This document shows positions 34,489 to 43,806 of a stretch of 64,000 nt of DNA, piece by piece. Position 1 is the first letter of the stretch; each line of letters opens with the position of its first letter. Origin of the DNA: Marinibacterium sp050389775. Lineage in GTDB: Bacteria; Pseudomonadota; Alphaproteobacteria; Rhodobacterales; Rhodobacteraceae. Location of the stretch: NCBI RefSeq assembly GCF_050389775.1, contig NZ_CP177144.1:930001-994000 (forward strand), in the 5' to 3' direction. Made by a program: the position numbers and the translations under genes. The notes below the pieces were generated by a model, which was not told where the DNA came from, did not search any database, and worked only from the letters and a program-made list of their open reading frames with translations.

Positions 34489-37400
34489 ATGGGTAGGAAA
34501 ATGCTCGATTCCTCGAATGAGAGTGCACGTAACGCTGCCTCCAAGAAAATTGCTGTTGTTGGTATTGCATGTCGACTGCCTGGCGGAGTGACCGGACCGG
34601 ACTCCTACTGGCAGCTTCTCGAAGACAAGAAATGCGGGATCCGCGAGGTTCCCTCGGACCGGTGGAGCGTCGATCATTTCTACGACAGCGACCCCAACGC
34701 CCTGTCGCGCTCGCAGACCAAGTGGGCCGGTTTCCTCGATGACGTGAAAAGCTTTGACCCGGGCTTCTTCGGCCTGTCGCCGCGCGAAGCCACGTCGATG
34801 GATCCCCAGCAGCGCAACACGCTGATGACCTCCTACGAGGCGATCGAGGATTCCGGCATCCCGTGGGAAGAATACCAGAAGGCCCGCACCGGCGTGTTCG
34901 TCGGCGTGCAGTCGGTCGATTACCGCGAAGTCCAGGAAAAGCGCCGTTCGGGCTTTGACGCCTTCGGGGGCACCGCGCTGGCCCATTGCATCATCTCGAA
35001 CCGGGTGTCGCACCGGCTGAACCTGAACGGGCCGTCCTATTCCGTCGACACCGCCTGTTCCTCGTCGCTGACCGCGCTGAACCAGGCCATCCTGAACATT
35101 CGCAACAACCAGGCCGATTATTGCATCGTGACTGGCGTGAACTTCATGCTGGCGCCCTCGACCTTCGTGGCCTTTTCCAAGGCGGGCATGCTGTCGCCGA
35201 CCGGCACGCTGCGCACCTTTGATGCCGATGCCAACGGCTTTGTCCGCGGCGAAGGCATCGGCACCGTGGTGCTGAAACCCTATGACCGGGCCCTGGCCGA
35301 CGGTGACCGCGTCTATGCGGTGATCGAGGAAAGTTGGGCCAACCAGGACGGCTTTACCTCGACGATCACGGCGCCCAACCAGGACAGCCAGATCAAGATG
35401 ATGCAGTCGCTCATGCAGGGCGCCGGCGTCGGCCCGAACGAGATCGGCTATGTCGAGGCCCACGGCACCGGCACGCCCATCGGCGACCCGATCGAAGCGG
35501 GCGCCATCGGCCGCGTGGTCGGCCAGCCCAAGACCAACGGCAAGCTGCTGATCGGGTCGGTCAAGCCCAACATTGGCCACCTGGAATCGGGTGCCGGCGT
35601 CAACGGGCTGATCAAGCTGGCCCTGGCGATCCACAAGGGCAAGATCCCGGCCCAGATCGGGTTCGACAAGCCCAACCCGCGGATTCCGCTGGACGCGCTG
35701 AACATGGAAGTCCCGCTGGACATGACCGATTTCCCCGAGGTCGACGGCATCCGCCGGGGCATCGTGAACTCGTTCGGCTTTGGCGGCGCAAATGCCTCGG
35801 CCCTGCTGGCCACGGCGGAAACCAAGCCGGTCGAAGGCGTCTGGCGCAAGCCGGTCGAGGTGGCCTCGGCTGAGGCCCCGCGGATCTTCCCGATCTCGGC
35901 CCGGACCGAAGCCGTGGTCAAGGACGTGGCTGCCAAGCTGGCCGTCTCGCTGCGCGAGGGCAAGCTGGCCGATACCGACATCGCCGAGGTTGCCGCGGCG
36001 CTGGCGTCCAACCGCACCCATCACGCCTATCGCGCGGCCATCGTGGCCAAGGACAAGGACGAGCTGCTCAAGGGGCTGGATTTCGTGGCCGGCACCGATG
36101 CCGAGGCCGAGGATCCGGGCAATGTCTATCGCGGCCAGGCCGCGGCGGACAAGAAGGTGGCCTTCATGTACGCGGGCCAGGGCTCGCAATGGTGGGGCAT
36201 GGCCCGCCAGCTGATGGAAGACAACGCGGCCTTCCGCGATGCCGTCGTGGCCTATGACGCGGAATTCGTGAAATCGGCCGGCTGGTCGATCATGGAAGAG
36301 CTGCTGAAGGACGAAGCCGACAGCAACATCGACGACACGACCGTCACCCAGCCGGCGCTGTTCGCCATCCAGCATGGCCTTGTGGCCGTGTGGAAATCCT
36401 GGGGCGTGGAACCCGACATGGTGGTCGGCCATTCGATCGGCGAGGCCTGCGCGGCCTATACCGCCGGCGGCCTGTCGCTGGCCGGCGCGGCCAAGTTCCT
36501 GTCCAAGCGCGGCGCGATCCGCGACCAGCTGGGCCAGAAGGGCGCCATGGCGGCCGTCGGCCTCGACCCGGAAGACATCGAACCGCTGCTGCCCGAAGAC
36601 GGCAAGATCAACATCGCCGCGGTCAACGGCCCCGGCTCGACGACGATCTCGGGCGATTTCGACACGCTGCATGCCTTCGTCGAGCAATTCGAGAAGGACC
36701 ACCCCAACACCTTCATCCGCATCCTCAAGGTCGATACCGCATGGCATTCGTACCAGCTGGAAGCCGGTGAGGCCTGGTTCCGCAAGGAAGTGTCCGACAT
36801 CGACTGGTCGGTGCCGCACACGCCCTGGATCTCGACCGTGACCGGCAAGCCGGAAACCCGGTTCGACATCGATTACGGCTGGCGCAACCTGCGCCAGGCC
36901 GTGCTGTTCAAGAACGGCGTCGAAACCGCCCTGCGCATGGGGGCCAACGTCTTCCTGGAAATGGGCCCGCACACCACCCTGTCGGCGCCCGCCACCTCGA
37001 CCGCCGGGGATGCCGGCGCCAAGGTCGACGTGATCAACTCGTTGAACCGCAAGCAGAACGACCACCTGTCGATGGCCCAGGCCGCCGCGCGGCTGTTCTG
37101 CTCGGGCGTCAAGCTGGACTGGGACGCGATCGCCGGCGAGCCGTCGGATTTCGTGGAACTGCCGGGCTATCCCTGGGCTCTGGAAGAGCTCTGGATGGAC
37201 AACAACGAATGGCGCGCGATGATGTTCCCCGAAAGCGTGGGCCCGCTGCTTGGGGTCCAGCTGGAAGGTGCCAAGAACCAATGGGTCGGTGAGGTCTCGC
37301 TGAAATCCCATGCCTGGATCGGCGATCACCGGCTGCAGTCGGAATGCGTCTTCCCCGGCGCGGGCTACATGGACATCATGTTCGAGGCCGGCCGCCGCAT

Positions 37401-40400
37401 GTTCGGCGACGAGGGCTGCATCGAGATCGAGAACCTGACGATCCACGAGGCGCTGTTCATCCCCGCCGACACTGACGTGCGGTTCTTCACCATGTTCGTG
37501 CCGGAACGCAACGCGATCCAGATCTACACCCAGCCGCGTGACAGCCAGGAGCCCTGGACCCTGCGCGCCGATGGCCAGATCCGCCAGAACATCGTGCCGC
37601 CGAAATCGGAATTCACGCCGATCCTCAAGGATGATGCCGGGTCCGAGCCGGTCGAGCTGACGACGCTCTACCAGGCCACGTCCGACGACAGCGTGATCAA
37701 CTATGGCCCGGCCTTCCAGACCGTGCGCGATTTCTGGGTCCATGACCTGGGCGCCGGGGCGCTGGTGGCGGTCGATCCGATCTGCGAGCACAAGTTCGAG
37801 GAATTCGAAACCCATCCGTCGCTGCTGGACGCCTGCCTGCAGATTTCCGACCCGCGGATGACCGCGGCCTCGCTGGCGATGGATTACGACGAGCTGACCG
37901 GCAATTACGAAAGCTTCATGCCGGTGGGCGCGCTGCAACTGCGCCAGCACCGCAAGATGCCCAAGGAATTCAAGGTCTACGCCTGGCAGAAACCGCGCAT
38001 CGACGCGCTGACCGGCTGCTCGGACTTCCTGGTTGTCGACATGGACGGCAACGTGGTGATGGAAGGCAACGGCCTGCTGAACCGCTCGCTGTCGGGCACG
38101 GCCACGCGCGAACATCCCGAAGGCTTTGCGCCCCATTACGCGGTCGAGGAATACACCGACCACAAGGTGGCGGCGCCCGAACCGGATGCCGAGTTCGGCA
38201 CCTGGCTGGTGCTGGCCGATGAAGGCACGGCGGGGGAAACCCTGGCCGAAGGCCTTGAGGCCCGTGGCGCCGAGGTCATCCTGATGACCCGTGACGAGGT
38301 GTCCGACGAAGTCGAGGACATGCGCGAGGATTTCGCCGACCGGATCAGCGAGCTGATGGAAGACGAGGAAAACGGGCTGGCCGGCGTGGTCTATGCCTGG
38401 AGCCTGTCGCAGGAACCCATCACCGAGGACACCCCGGCCGAGACCGTGGCCGAACTGGTGGCCAATGACAGCCGCGCGGTCATCGCCCTGGGCTCGTCCT
38501 TCGACGAGCTGCGCCATGGCGAGAACCTGCCGCGCGTCGTGCTGGTGACCCGCAACGGCCGGTCGGCGCCCGACGGCGTGTCGATGAAGGTCGACGGCCT
38601 GACCCAGGCGCCGCTGGCCACCCTGCTGCGCACCGTGGCCAACGAGGTCGGCGAAATCGACATGATGGAAATCGATGTCGACGAGGCCCAGCTGGAGGCG
38701 ATGGACACGCTGCTTGACGCGATCCTCGCACCGGGTGCGGAAAACGAGATCGTCCTGCGCGAAACCGGGGCCTATGTGCCGCGTCTGAACCGCGTCTGGG
38801 CGAACGAGCTGGATCCGCAGGACCTGTACATTCCGAAGGACAACACCGACCGGAACTTCTATGTCACGATGAACAACCCGGGGGTGATCGACAACCTCGA
38901 GCTGATCGAATGTGGCTTCGAGGAACTGGGCCCGGATGACGTGCGCGTGGCGGTCAAGGCCGTCGGCCTGAACTTCCGCGATGTCATGGCCGTGACCGGC
39001 CTGCTGCCCAAGGAAGCCGAAGGCGAACCGGCCTGGACCAACCTCGGCCTGGAATTCGGCGGTGTCATCGTCGAGAAGGGCTCGAACGTGACCGAGTTCG
39101 AGATCGGCGAGCGGGTCATGGGCATGGGCAAGCGCTGCCTGCAGCGCTACCTGAACACGTCCAAGCTGGCGCTGGCGCGCATCCCCGAACACATCTCCTT
39201 CGAGGAAGCCTCGACCATCCCGTCGGCCTTTGCCACCGCCCATTACGCGCTGAACCGCGTGGGCCGGATGGCCAAGGGCGAAAAGGTCTTCATCCACGTG
39301 GCCACCGGCGGTGTCGGCACGGCCGCGGTGCAGATGGCCAAGAACGTCGGCGCGGAAATCTTTGCGACCGCCGGCAACGACGAGAAACGCGCGCTGCTGA
39401 AGGAATGGGGCGTGCCCCATATCATGAACTCGCGCGATCTGACCTGGGCGGACGAGGTCAACCGGATCACGGGTGGCAAGGGCGTCGATGTCCTGCTGAA
39501 CTCGCTGCCGGGCGCCTATATCGAGAAAGGCCTGGAGGCGATGGCCCCCTATGGCCGTTACCTCGAAATCGGCAAGCGCGACGTCTACGCGGACAGCTCG
39601 ATCGGCATGAAGGTCCTGCGCAAGAACATCTCGGTCTCGGTCCTCGACCTTGCCGCGATGGGCGTGGAACGGCCGGACCTGCTGGGCAGCATGTTCCAGG
39701 AACTGACCGAAGCCTTCGTCCGCCGCGAGCTTGAGCCGCTGCCGCTGGTGTCCTTCAAGGTCTCCGAGGTTGCCGACTCGATCCGCTTCATGTCCCAGGC
39801 CAAGCACGTCGGCAAGGTTGTCGTCACCTTCGACGAAGACGAATACGTCGTGAAGGCCGACCGCTCGCGCGACGTGAAGATGGAACCGGACGCATCCTAC
39901 CTGATCACCGGGGGCAATGGCGGCTTTGGCCTGTCGATCGCCCAGTGGATGAGCTCGGCCGGTGCCGGCAAGCTGATCCTGGCCTCCCGTTCGGGCAAGG
40001 TCGGTGAAGAGGAACAGCCGCGCATCGAGGCCATCAAGGCTCAGGGCACCGAGGTCGAAATCATCTCGCTGGACATCACCAACGAAGATGAAACGGCCGA
40101 GGCCATCGCCGGGATGTTCGCCGATGCCAAGCCGCTGAAGGGTGTCATGCACGCGGCCGCGGTCATCAAGGACGGCTTCATCAACCAGCTGACCGACGAG
40201 ATGATCGACAGCGTCATCTATCCCAAGGTGGCTGGCGGCTGGGCGCTGGAAAAGGCCTTTGCCAAGGCCGGACAACAGCCCGAGTTCATGATCTCGTTCT
40301 CGTCCATCGCGGCCACGACCGGCTCGCCCGGCCAGGCCAACTACGTGGCGGCCAACGGCTTCCTCGATGCGCTTGCGGCCTACCGCAAGAAGCACAAGGA

Positions 40401-42276
40401 CGAAGGCGGGTCGATCAACTGGGGGGCCATCGCGGCCACCGGTATCGTCGGCCGGAACGAGGATCTGAAGAACTACCTGGAAAGCATGGGCCTGATGGGC
40501 CTGGAGGAAAACGAGACGCCGGAAGGCATCAAGACGATCCTGCGGACCAGCAAGCCGAACCTGTTCTACGCCAATGCCGACTGGCAGCAGATGGCCCGGA
40601 CCAACGCCAAGATGGCCGGCATTCCGCGCCTGGCGGGCATGCTCAAGAAGAAGGACGAGAAATCGTCGGAGGTGCGCGAGCGTCTTCTCAGCCTGAACTC
40701 GGACGAGCGTCACGAGGAACTGAAAGACTTCGTGAAGGGCGAGATCGGCAACGTGCTGAAGATCGAGCCCGAAACCATCGATCCGGCCATGGCGATGAAC
40801 GAGCTGGGTCTCGACTCGCTGTCGTCCTTCGAACTGAAGATGCGCATCGAAACCGCCCTGGGTCTGACCCTGCAGGCTGCCAAATTCCTGCAGGCCCCGA
40901 CGATCCTGGAACTGGTCGACGTGCTGGATGCCGAGCTGGACAAGGCCAAGGCGGAAATGGAAGCAGCGGCCCTGGCCGGCGACCTGGACGACGAGGGCGA
41001 CAGCAGCGGCGCGGCAACCAGCGAAGAGCTGTTGCTGAGCGATCGCGGCCTGGCCCTTCTGGCCGAGGCCACGGCCCCGATGACGACCGACAGTGCCCGC
41101 GAGGCGCTGGAACATCGCATCGTGGTCGAGGTCACCCCGGCGCTGGATGCCGAGGCCCTGGCCAAGGCGGCGGAAACGGTGTCGGCGCGCCATCCGGTGC
41201 TGCGGACCCGGTATGCCGGCGGCAAGGTCAGCTTTGACGGCGAAGGCATCAAGCTGGTGCCGGTCGAGGCGCTGGACCCGTTCCAGGTCAAGCCGGTCGA
41301 CATCGCCGAAGGCGTCGTGGCCAGCCTGACCTCCGCTCCGGCGGGCGAGGATGCCACGCGGCTGATGCTGCAGGTGCAGAGCGCTGTGGCCGACCGGGCG
41401 TCGGCCTACCTGGTGATGGACGAGCTCTTGAACCTGCTTGCGGGCAACGAGCTGGCCGATCCGATGGCCGAAGACGCGCTTGGCGCCGAGCTGCGCCGGG
41501 GGATCTTTGATCCCGAGGCACCGACCAATGCCAACGACCAGTCGTTCTGGAGCTACGCGGTGGCAGGCAAGGCGCCGGCCATCGAGTTCAAGGAACGGTC
41601 GCGGGCCATCTCGATCGCGGCCCTGGGCCGCGACCACGGGCTGGCCGTCGAATGGCAGGGCGACATCACGGGCAGCGCGCTGTCCGAGGCCGATTTCACC
41701 ATCGGTGTCGCCGAAGCCCTGGCCGAGGCCTTCGACCACAAGGGTGGCGTGCTGCTGACCCGCGAAACCGACCGGCCGGCCCGGCTGGCGGATGCGCAGG
41801 CCGTGGCACCGCTCGCCGATGACCAGCCGTTCTACGTGCCCATGGACATCGACGAGACGATCCAGCGTGGCCATGTCGACCGGATCCTCGCGGCGGCGGA
41901 AAGCCACGACAGCATCGATCTCTACGTCCTGCGCAAGGAACTGTCGCACCAGTTCGAAGGCGCCGGCGCGGCTCCGTTCCAGATCTCGTACCGGTTCGAC
42001 CCGGCGCTTGGCGCCCTCGAAAAGGCCCTGATCGCGGGACCGGTCAGCATGGGCGGCATGACCGTGCATGCCGAGGCCAACGGCCGCACGGGCATTGCCA
42101 GCGATGTCGAGCTCATCCTGCGCAAGTCGGATGATGCCTCGCTGCTGGTCATGCGGGTCGACAGCGACGTGGTGACGGCAAACGACGCCCAGCGTCTGAT
42201 GCAGGCCCTGGCCTCGCGGCTGGGGATCACCTCGATCACCTCGCCCTACGAGAACCAGCTTGAGGTCGCGGAATGA
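34489..42276 (+). CDS. Single-module reducing type I polyketide synthase with degenerate condensation-like tail
   Basis: A 2595-residue synthase. Domains in order: KS at about 18-440 (active-site Cys190 in DTACSSS, His325 in EAHGTGT, His364 in NIGHLE); AT at 555-860 (Ser649 in GHSIGE); DH at 915-1205 (His947, partner Asp1114 in HPSLLDAC; the HxxxG glycine is Ser951); a structural region at 1210-1440; ER at 1455-1780 (VATGGVGTAAVQMAK); KR at 1795-1990 (TGGNGG, Tyr1952 in QANYVAAN); ACP at 2075-2150 (Ser2110 in LGLDSLS); then 2175-2595, resembling a condensation domain but with QSAVADR where HHxxxDG should be. All reductive domains are present, so an iterative synthase making a saturated, perhaps branched, acyl chain is likely. 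No thioesterase or loading ligase is encoded. The stop overlaps the acyltransferase start as ATGA. An alternative start at 34501 has a TAGGAAA site. Confidence 0.95.
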   Translation: MGRKMLDSSNESARNAASKKIAVVGIACRLPGGVTGPDSYWQLLEDKKCGIREVPSDRWSVDHFYDSDPNALSRSQTKWAGFLDDVKSFDPGFFGLSPREATSMDPQQRNTLMTSYEAIEDSGIPWEEYQKARTGVFVGVQSVDYREVQEKRRSGFDAFGGTALAHCIISNRVSHRLNLNGPSYSVDTACSSSLTALNQAILNIRNNQADYCIVTGVNFMLAPSTFVAFSKAGMLSPTGTLRTFDADANGFVRGEGIGTVVLKPYDRALADGDRVYAVIEESWANQDGFTSTITAPNQDSQIKMMQSLMQGAGVGPNEIGYVEAHGTGTPIGDPIEAGAIGRVVGQPKTNGKLLIGSVKPNIGHLESGAGVNGLIKLALAIHKGKIPAQIGFDKPNPRIPLDALNMEVPLDMTDFPEVDGIRRGIVNSFGFGGANASALLATAETKPVEGVWRKPVEVASAEAPRIFPISARTEAVVKDVAAKLAVSLREGKLADTDIAEVAAALASNRTHHAYRAAIVAKDKDELLKGLDFVAGTDAEAEDPGNVYRGQAAADKKVAFMYAGQGSQWWGMARQLMEDNAAFRDAVVAYDAEFVKSAGWSIMEELLKDEADSNIDDTTVTQPALFAIQHGLVAVWKSWGVEPDMVVGHSIGEACAAYTAGGLSLAGAAKFLSKRGAIRDQLGQKGAMAAVGLDPEDIEPLLPEDGKINIAAVNGPGSTTISGDFDTLHAFVEQFEKDHPNTFIRILKVDTAWHSYQLEAGEAWFRKEVSDIDWSVPHTPWISTVTGKPETRFDIDYGWRNLRQAVLFKNGVETALRMGANVFLEMGPHTTLSAPATSTAGDAGAKVDVINSLNRKQNDHLSMAQAAARLFCSGVKLDWDAIAGEPSDFVELPGYPWALEELWMDNNEWRAMMFPESVGPLLGVQLEGAKNQWVGEVSLKSHAWIGDHRLQSECVFPGAGYMDIMFEAGRRMFGDEGCIEIENLTIHEALFIPADTDVRFFTMFVPERNAIQIYTQPRDSQEPWTLRADGQIRQNIVPPKSEFTPILKDDAGSEPVELTTLYQATSDDSVINYGPAFQTVRDFWVHDLGAGALVAVDPICEHKFEEFETHPSLLDACLQISDPRMTAASLAMDYDELTGNYESFMPVGALQLRQHRKMPKEFKVYAWQKPRIDALTGCSDFLVVDMDGNVVMEGNGLLNRSLSGTATREHPEGFAPHYAVEEYTDHKVAAPEPDAEFGTWLVLADEGTAGETLAEGLEARGAEVILMTRDEVSDEVEDMREDFADRISELMEDEENGLAGVVYAWSLSQEPITEDTPAETVAELVANDSRAVIALGSSFDELRHGENLPRVVLVTRNGRSAPDGVSMKVDGLTQAPLATLLRTVANEVGEIDMMEIDVDEAQLEAMDTLLDAILAPGAENEIVLRETGAYVPRLNRVWANELDPQDLYIPKDNTDRNFYVTMNNPGVIDNLELIECGFEELGPDDVRVAVKAVGLNFRDVMAVTGLLPKEAEGEPAWTNLGLEFGGVIVEKGSNVTEFEIGERVMGMGKRCLQRYLNTSKLALARIPEHISFEEASTIPSAFATAHYALNRVGRMAKGEKVFIHVATGGVGTAAVQMAKNVGAEIFATAGNDEKRALLKEWGVPHIMNSRDLTWADEVNRITGGKGVDVLLNSLPGAYIEKGLEAMAPYGRYLEIGKRDVYADSSIGMKVLRKNISVSVLDLAAMGVERPDLLGSMFQELTEAFVRRELEPLPLVSFKVSEVADSIRFMSQAKHVGKVVVTFDEDEYVVKADRSRDVKMEPDASYLITGGNGGFGLSIAQWMSSAGAGKLILASRSGKVGEEEQPRIEAIKAQGTEVEIISLDITNEDETAEAIAGMFADAKPLKGVMHAAAVIKDGFINQLTDEMIDSVIYPKVAGGWALEKAFAKAGQQPEFMISFSSIAATTGSPGQANYVAANGFLDALAAYRKKHKDEGGSINWGAIAATGIVGRNEDLKNYLESMGLMGLEENETPEGIKTILRTSKPNLFYANADWQQMARTNAKMAGIPRLAGMLKKKDEKSSEVRERLLSLNSDERHEELKDFVKGEIGNVLKIEPETIDPAMAMNELGLDSLSSFELKMRIETALGLTLQAAKFLQAPTILELVDVLDAELDKAKAEMEAAALAGDLDDEGDSSGAATSEELLLSDRGLALLAEATAPMTTDSAREALEHRIVVEVTPALDAEALAKAAETVSARHPVLRTRYAGGKVSFDGEGIKLVPVEALDPFQVKPVDIAEGVVASLTSAPAGEDATRLMLQVQSAVADRASAYLVMDELLNLLAGNELADPMAEDALGAELRRGIFDPEAPTNANDQSFWSYAVAGKAPAIEFKERSRAISIAALGRDHGLAVEWQGDITGSALSEADFTIGVAEALAEAFDHKGGVLLTRETDRPARLADAQAVAPLADDQPFYVPMDIDETIQRGHVDRILAAAESHDSIDLYVLRKELSHQFEGAGAAPFQISYRFDPALGALEKALIAGPVSMGGMTVHAEANGRTGIASDVELILRKSDDASLLVMRVDSDVVTANDAQRLMQALASRLGITSITSPYENQLEVAE

Positions 42277-43658
42277 TCCTGCGCAACAAGCGCCGCGAAG
42301 AAGCCTCGGCAGCAACGGAACAGACATTTCCCCTGACGGAAATGCAGAAGTTCATGCTGCCGACGCTGACCGACCCCGACTGCGTGCTGCGGTTCAAGCA
42401 GTTCTTCTACCAGGTGCAGGGCCTCCGGATAAAACCGGGGGTCACGCCCCGCCGCATCGAACGCGGGCTGAAGAAACTGGCCAAGCGTCATGACGTGCTC
42501 CGGCTTGCCTTTCGCAAGTCGGAGGACAGCGGCGAATGGCGGGGCACGCTGCTGCCCGTCGACGACATCAAGCTGACGGTCGAGGATTACGGCACCATGT
42601 CGCCCGAGGACCTGCGCGCCAAGGTGCGCGAGGTCGCCGAGGAGACGATGGAGATCGACGACGAGATCCTCACCGATTTCCGCATGTTGCGCTTCGGCGA
42701 GGAAGGCGATGCCATCCTGTTCCGCCTGCACCATGCGCTGACCGATGCCTTCGGCATGATGGTTCTGGTCGAGGACCTGGTGAAATTCATCATCAACCTG
42801 CCCAGCAGCGGCGAAGGCTTTGCCTATTCGGATTTCGTCCAGAAGGTCGAGCAGAAGCTGCCCGACCACAAGGGCGAGGCCGGGGCCTATTGGGACGACA
42901 TGCTGTTCCCGCCGCCCGCGCCGGTCAACTTCGGCCGGGTGGCCAAGGGCCTGTCGATGGAGACCGACCCCCACCTGATCGACGACATCCGCGATGCCAG
43001 CGAGATGATGTCGGTCGAGGATTTCGAGGCGGTCACCGAGGTGGCGCAGAAGGCCGGGGCCAGCATGTTCACGCTGACCGTCGCCGCGCTGAACGACGTG
43101 ATGCACGACATGTACGGATCGGACGGCATCGTCGGCCGGTCGGTCATGGGGCGCAATGCCGGTGACCTGTCGAATTTCGTGGGCTTTGCCCTGCGCTTCC
43201 CGCTGTGGCGGGTCGACATGGCCGATGGCGCCACGCTGATGGACCGGGCCAAGGCGCTGCGCACGCAGATGCAGACCTCGATGACCATGGTCACCAAGGA
43301 ACTGGGCCGGCCGGTCAACCGGATCGACGAACGGCTCAGGGCCGAGACCGGCGGCATCGGCGTTCAGTTCTTCGTCCATGTGCCCTCGGCCGATGCCAAG
43401 GCCAAGTCGTCGATGCTGGCCGGGCTGTTCCGGTCGCAGGGCGACCAGATGATGAAGGTCGGCCCGATCGAGGTCGAGCGCATCGCCCTGCCACGGCCGC
43501 CGGCCATGGGCGCGCCCAACGACCTGACGGTCCTTGTCCTGCCCTTCGATCACGGCACCCAGGTGACGCTGCGCTGCGATGGCACCGTTTTCGACGATGC
43601 CGAATTGCAGGACATCGCGACCCGGCTGATGGCAAAATTGCTCAGCGTTAAAGGTTGA
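42273..43658 (+). CDS. Stand-alone condensation/PapA-like acyltransferase
   Basis: A 461-residue member of the condensation/WS-DGAT/PapA acyltransferase superfamily. The N-terminal half starts with FPLTEMQKFML, the usual entry of condensation domains. The catalytic motif HHALTDA is intact (His153-His154, Asp158; consensus HHxxxDG). The second half contains NDVMHDMYG and GRSVMGRNAGDLSNFVGF, equivalent to the floor-loop region. Such enzymes move an acyl chain from an ACP to an alcohol or amine. Translational coupling to the PKS, whose own C-terminal condensation-like domain lacks the motif, suggests that this protein off-loads the PKS product onto an acceptor. Confidence 0.85.
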   Translation: MILRNKRREEASAATEQTFPLTEMQKFMLPTLTDPDCVLRFKQFFYQVQGLRIKPGVTPRRIERGLKKLAKRHDVLRLAFRKSEDSGEWRGTLLPVDDIKLTVEDYGTMSPEDLRAKVREVAEETMEIDDEILTDFRMLRFGEEGDAILFRLHHALTDAFGMMVLVEDLVKFIINLPSSGEGFAYSDFVQKVEQKLPDHKGEAGAYWDDMLFPPPAPVNFGRVAKGLSMETDPHLIDDIRDASEMMSVEDFEAVTEVAQKAGASMFTLTVAALNDVMHDMYGSDGIVGRSVMGRNAGDLSNFVGFALRFPLWRVDMADGATLMDRAKALRTQMQTSMTMVTKELGRPVNRIDERLRAETGGIGVQFFVHVPSADAKAKSSMLAGLFRSQGDQMMKVGPIEVERIALPRPPAMGAPNDLTVLVLPFDHGTQVTLRCDGTVFDDAELQDIATRLMAKLLSVKG

Positions 43659-43661
43659 ACC

Positions 43662-43685
43662 ACGGCGGCGCTCTGGCGCCGCTGT
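43662..43685 (+). other. Hairpin after the PKS/acyltransferase pair
   Basis: ACGGCGGCGC (43662-43671) pairs with GCGCCGCTGT (43676-43685) over 10 bp including one G-U pair, with loop TCTG, starting 3 nt after the stop. Only a weak T-rich stretch (CATTTC) follows, so it is more likely an attenuator or message-stabilising structure than a full terminator. The sulfotransferase gene starts about 120 bp later. Confidence 0.6.
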
Positions 43686-43806
43686 CATTTCGGAGACATG
43701 ATTTGCTGGTATCGCGCCATGGATCGTCGTTTGCCCGGCGTGTCCTGGTGCGAGCAGGCAATGTTCGACTGGCCCGCGATGTCGAGCCGGGAACTGGAGA
43801 CTACGC

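Noticed and set aside
34303..42327. An 8-kb open frame antisense to the polyketide synthase (2674 codons)
   Set aside because: It mirrors the PKS codons: strong G/C third-position bias removes stops on the opposite strand. The translation is rich in Arg, His, Gly and Val, with no domain, ribosome site or family resemblance.
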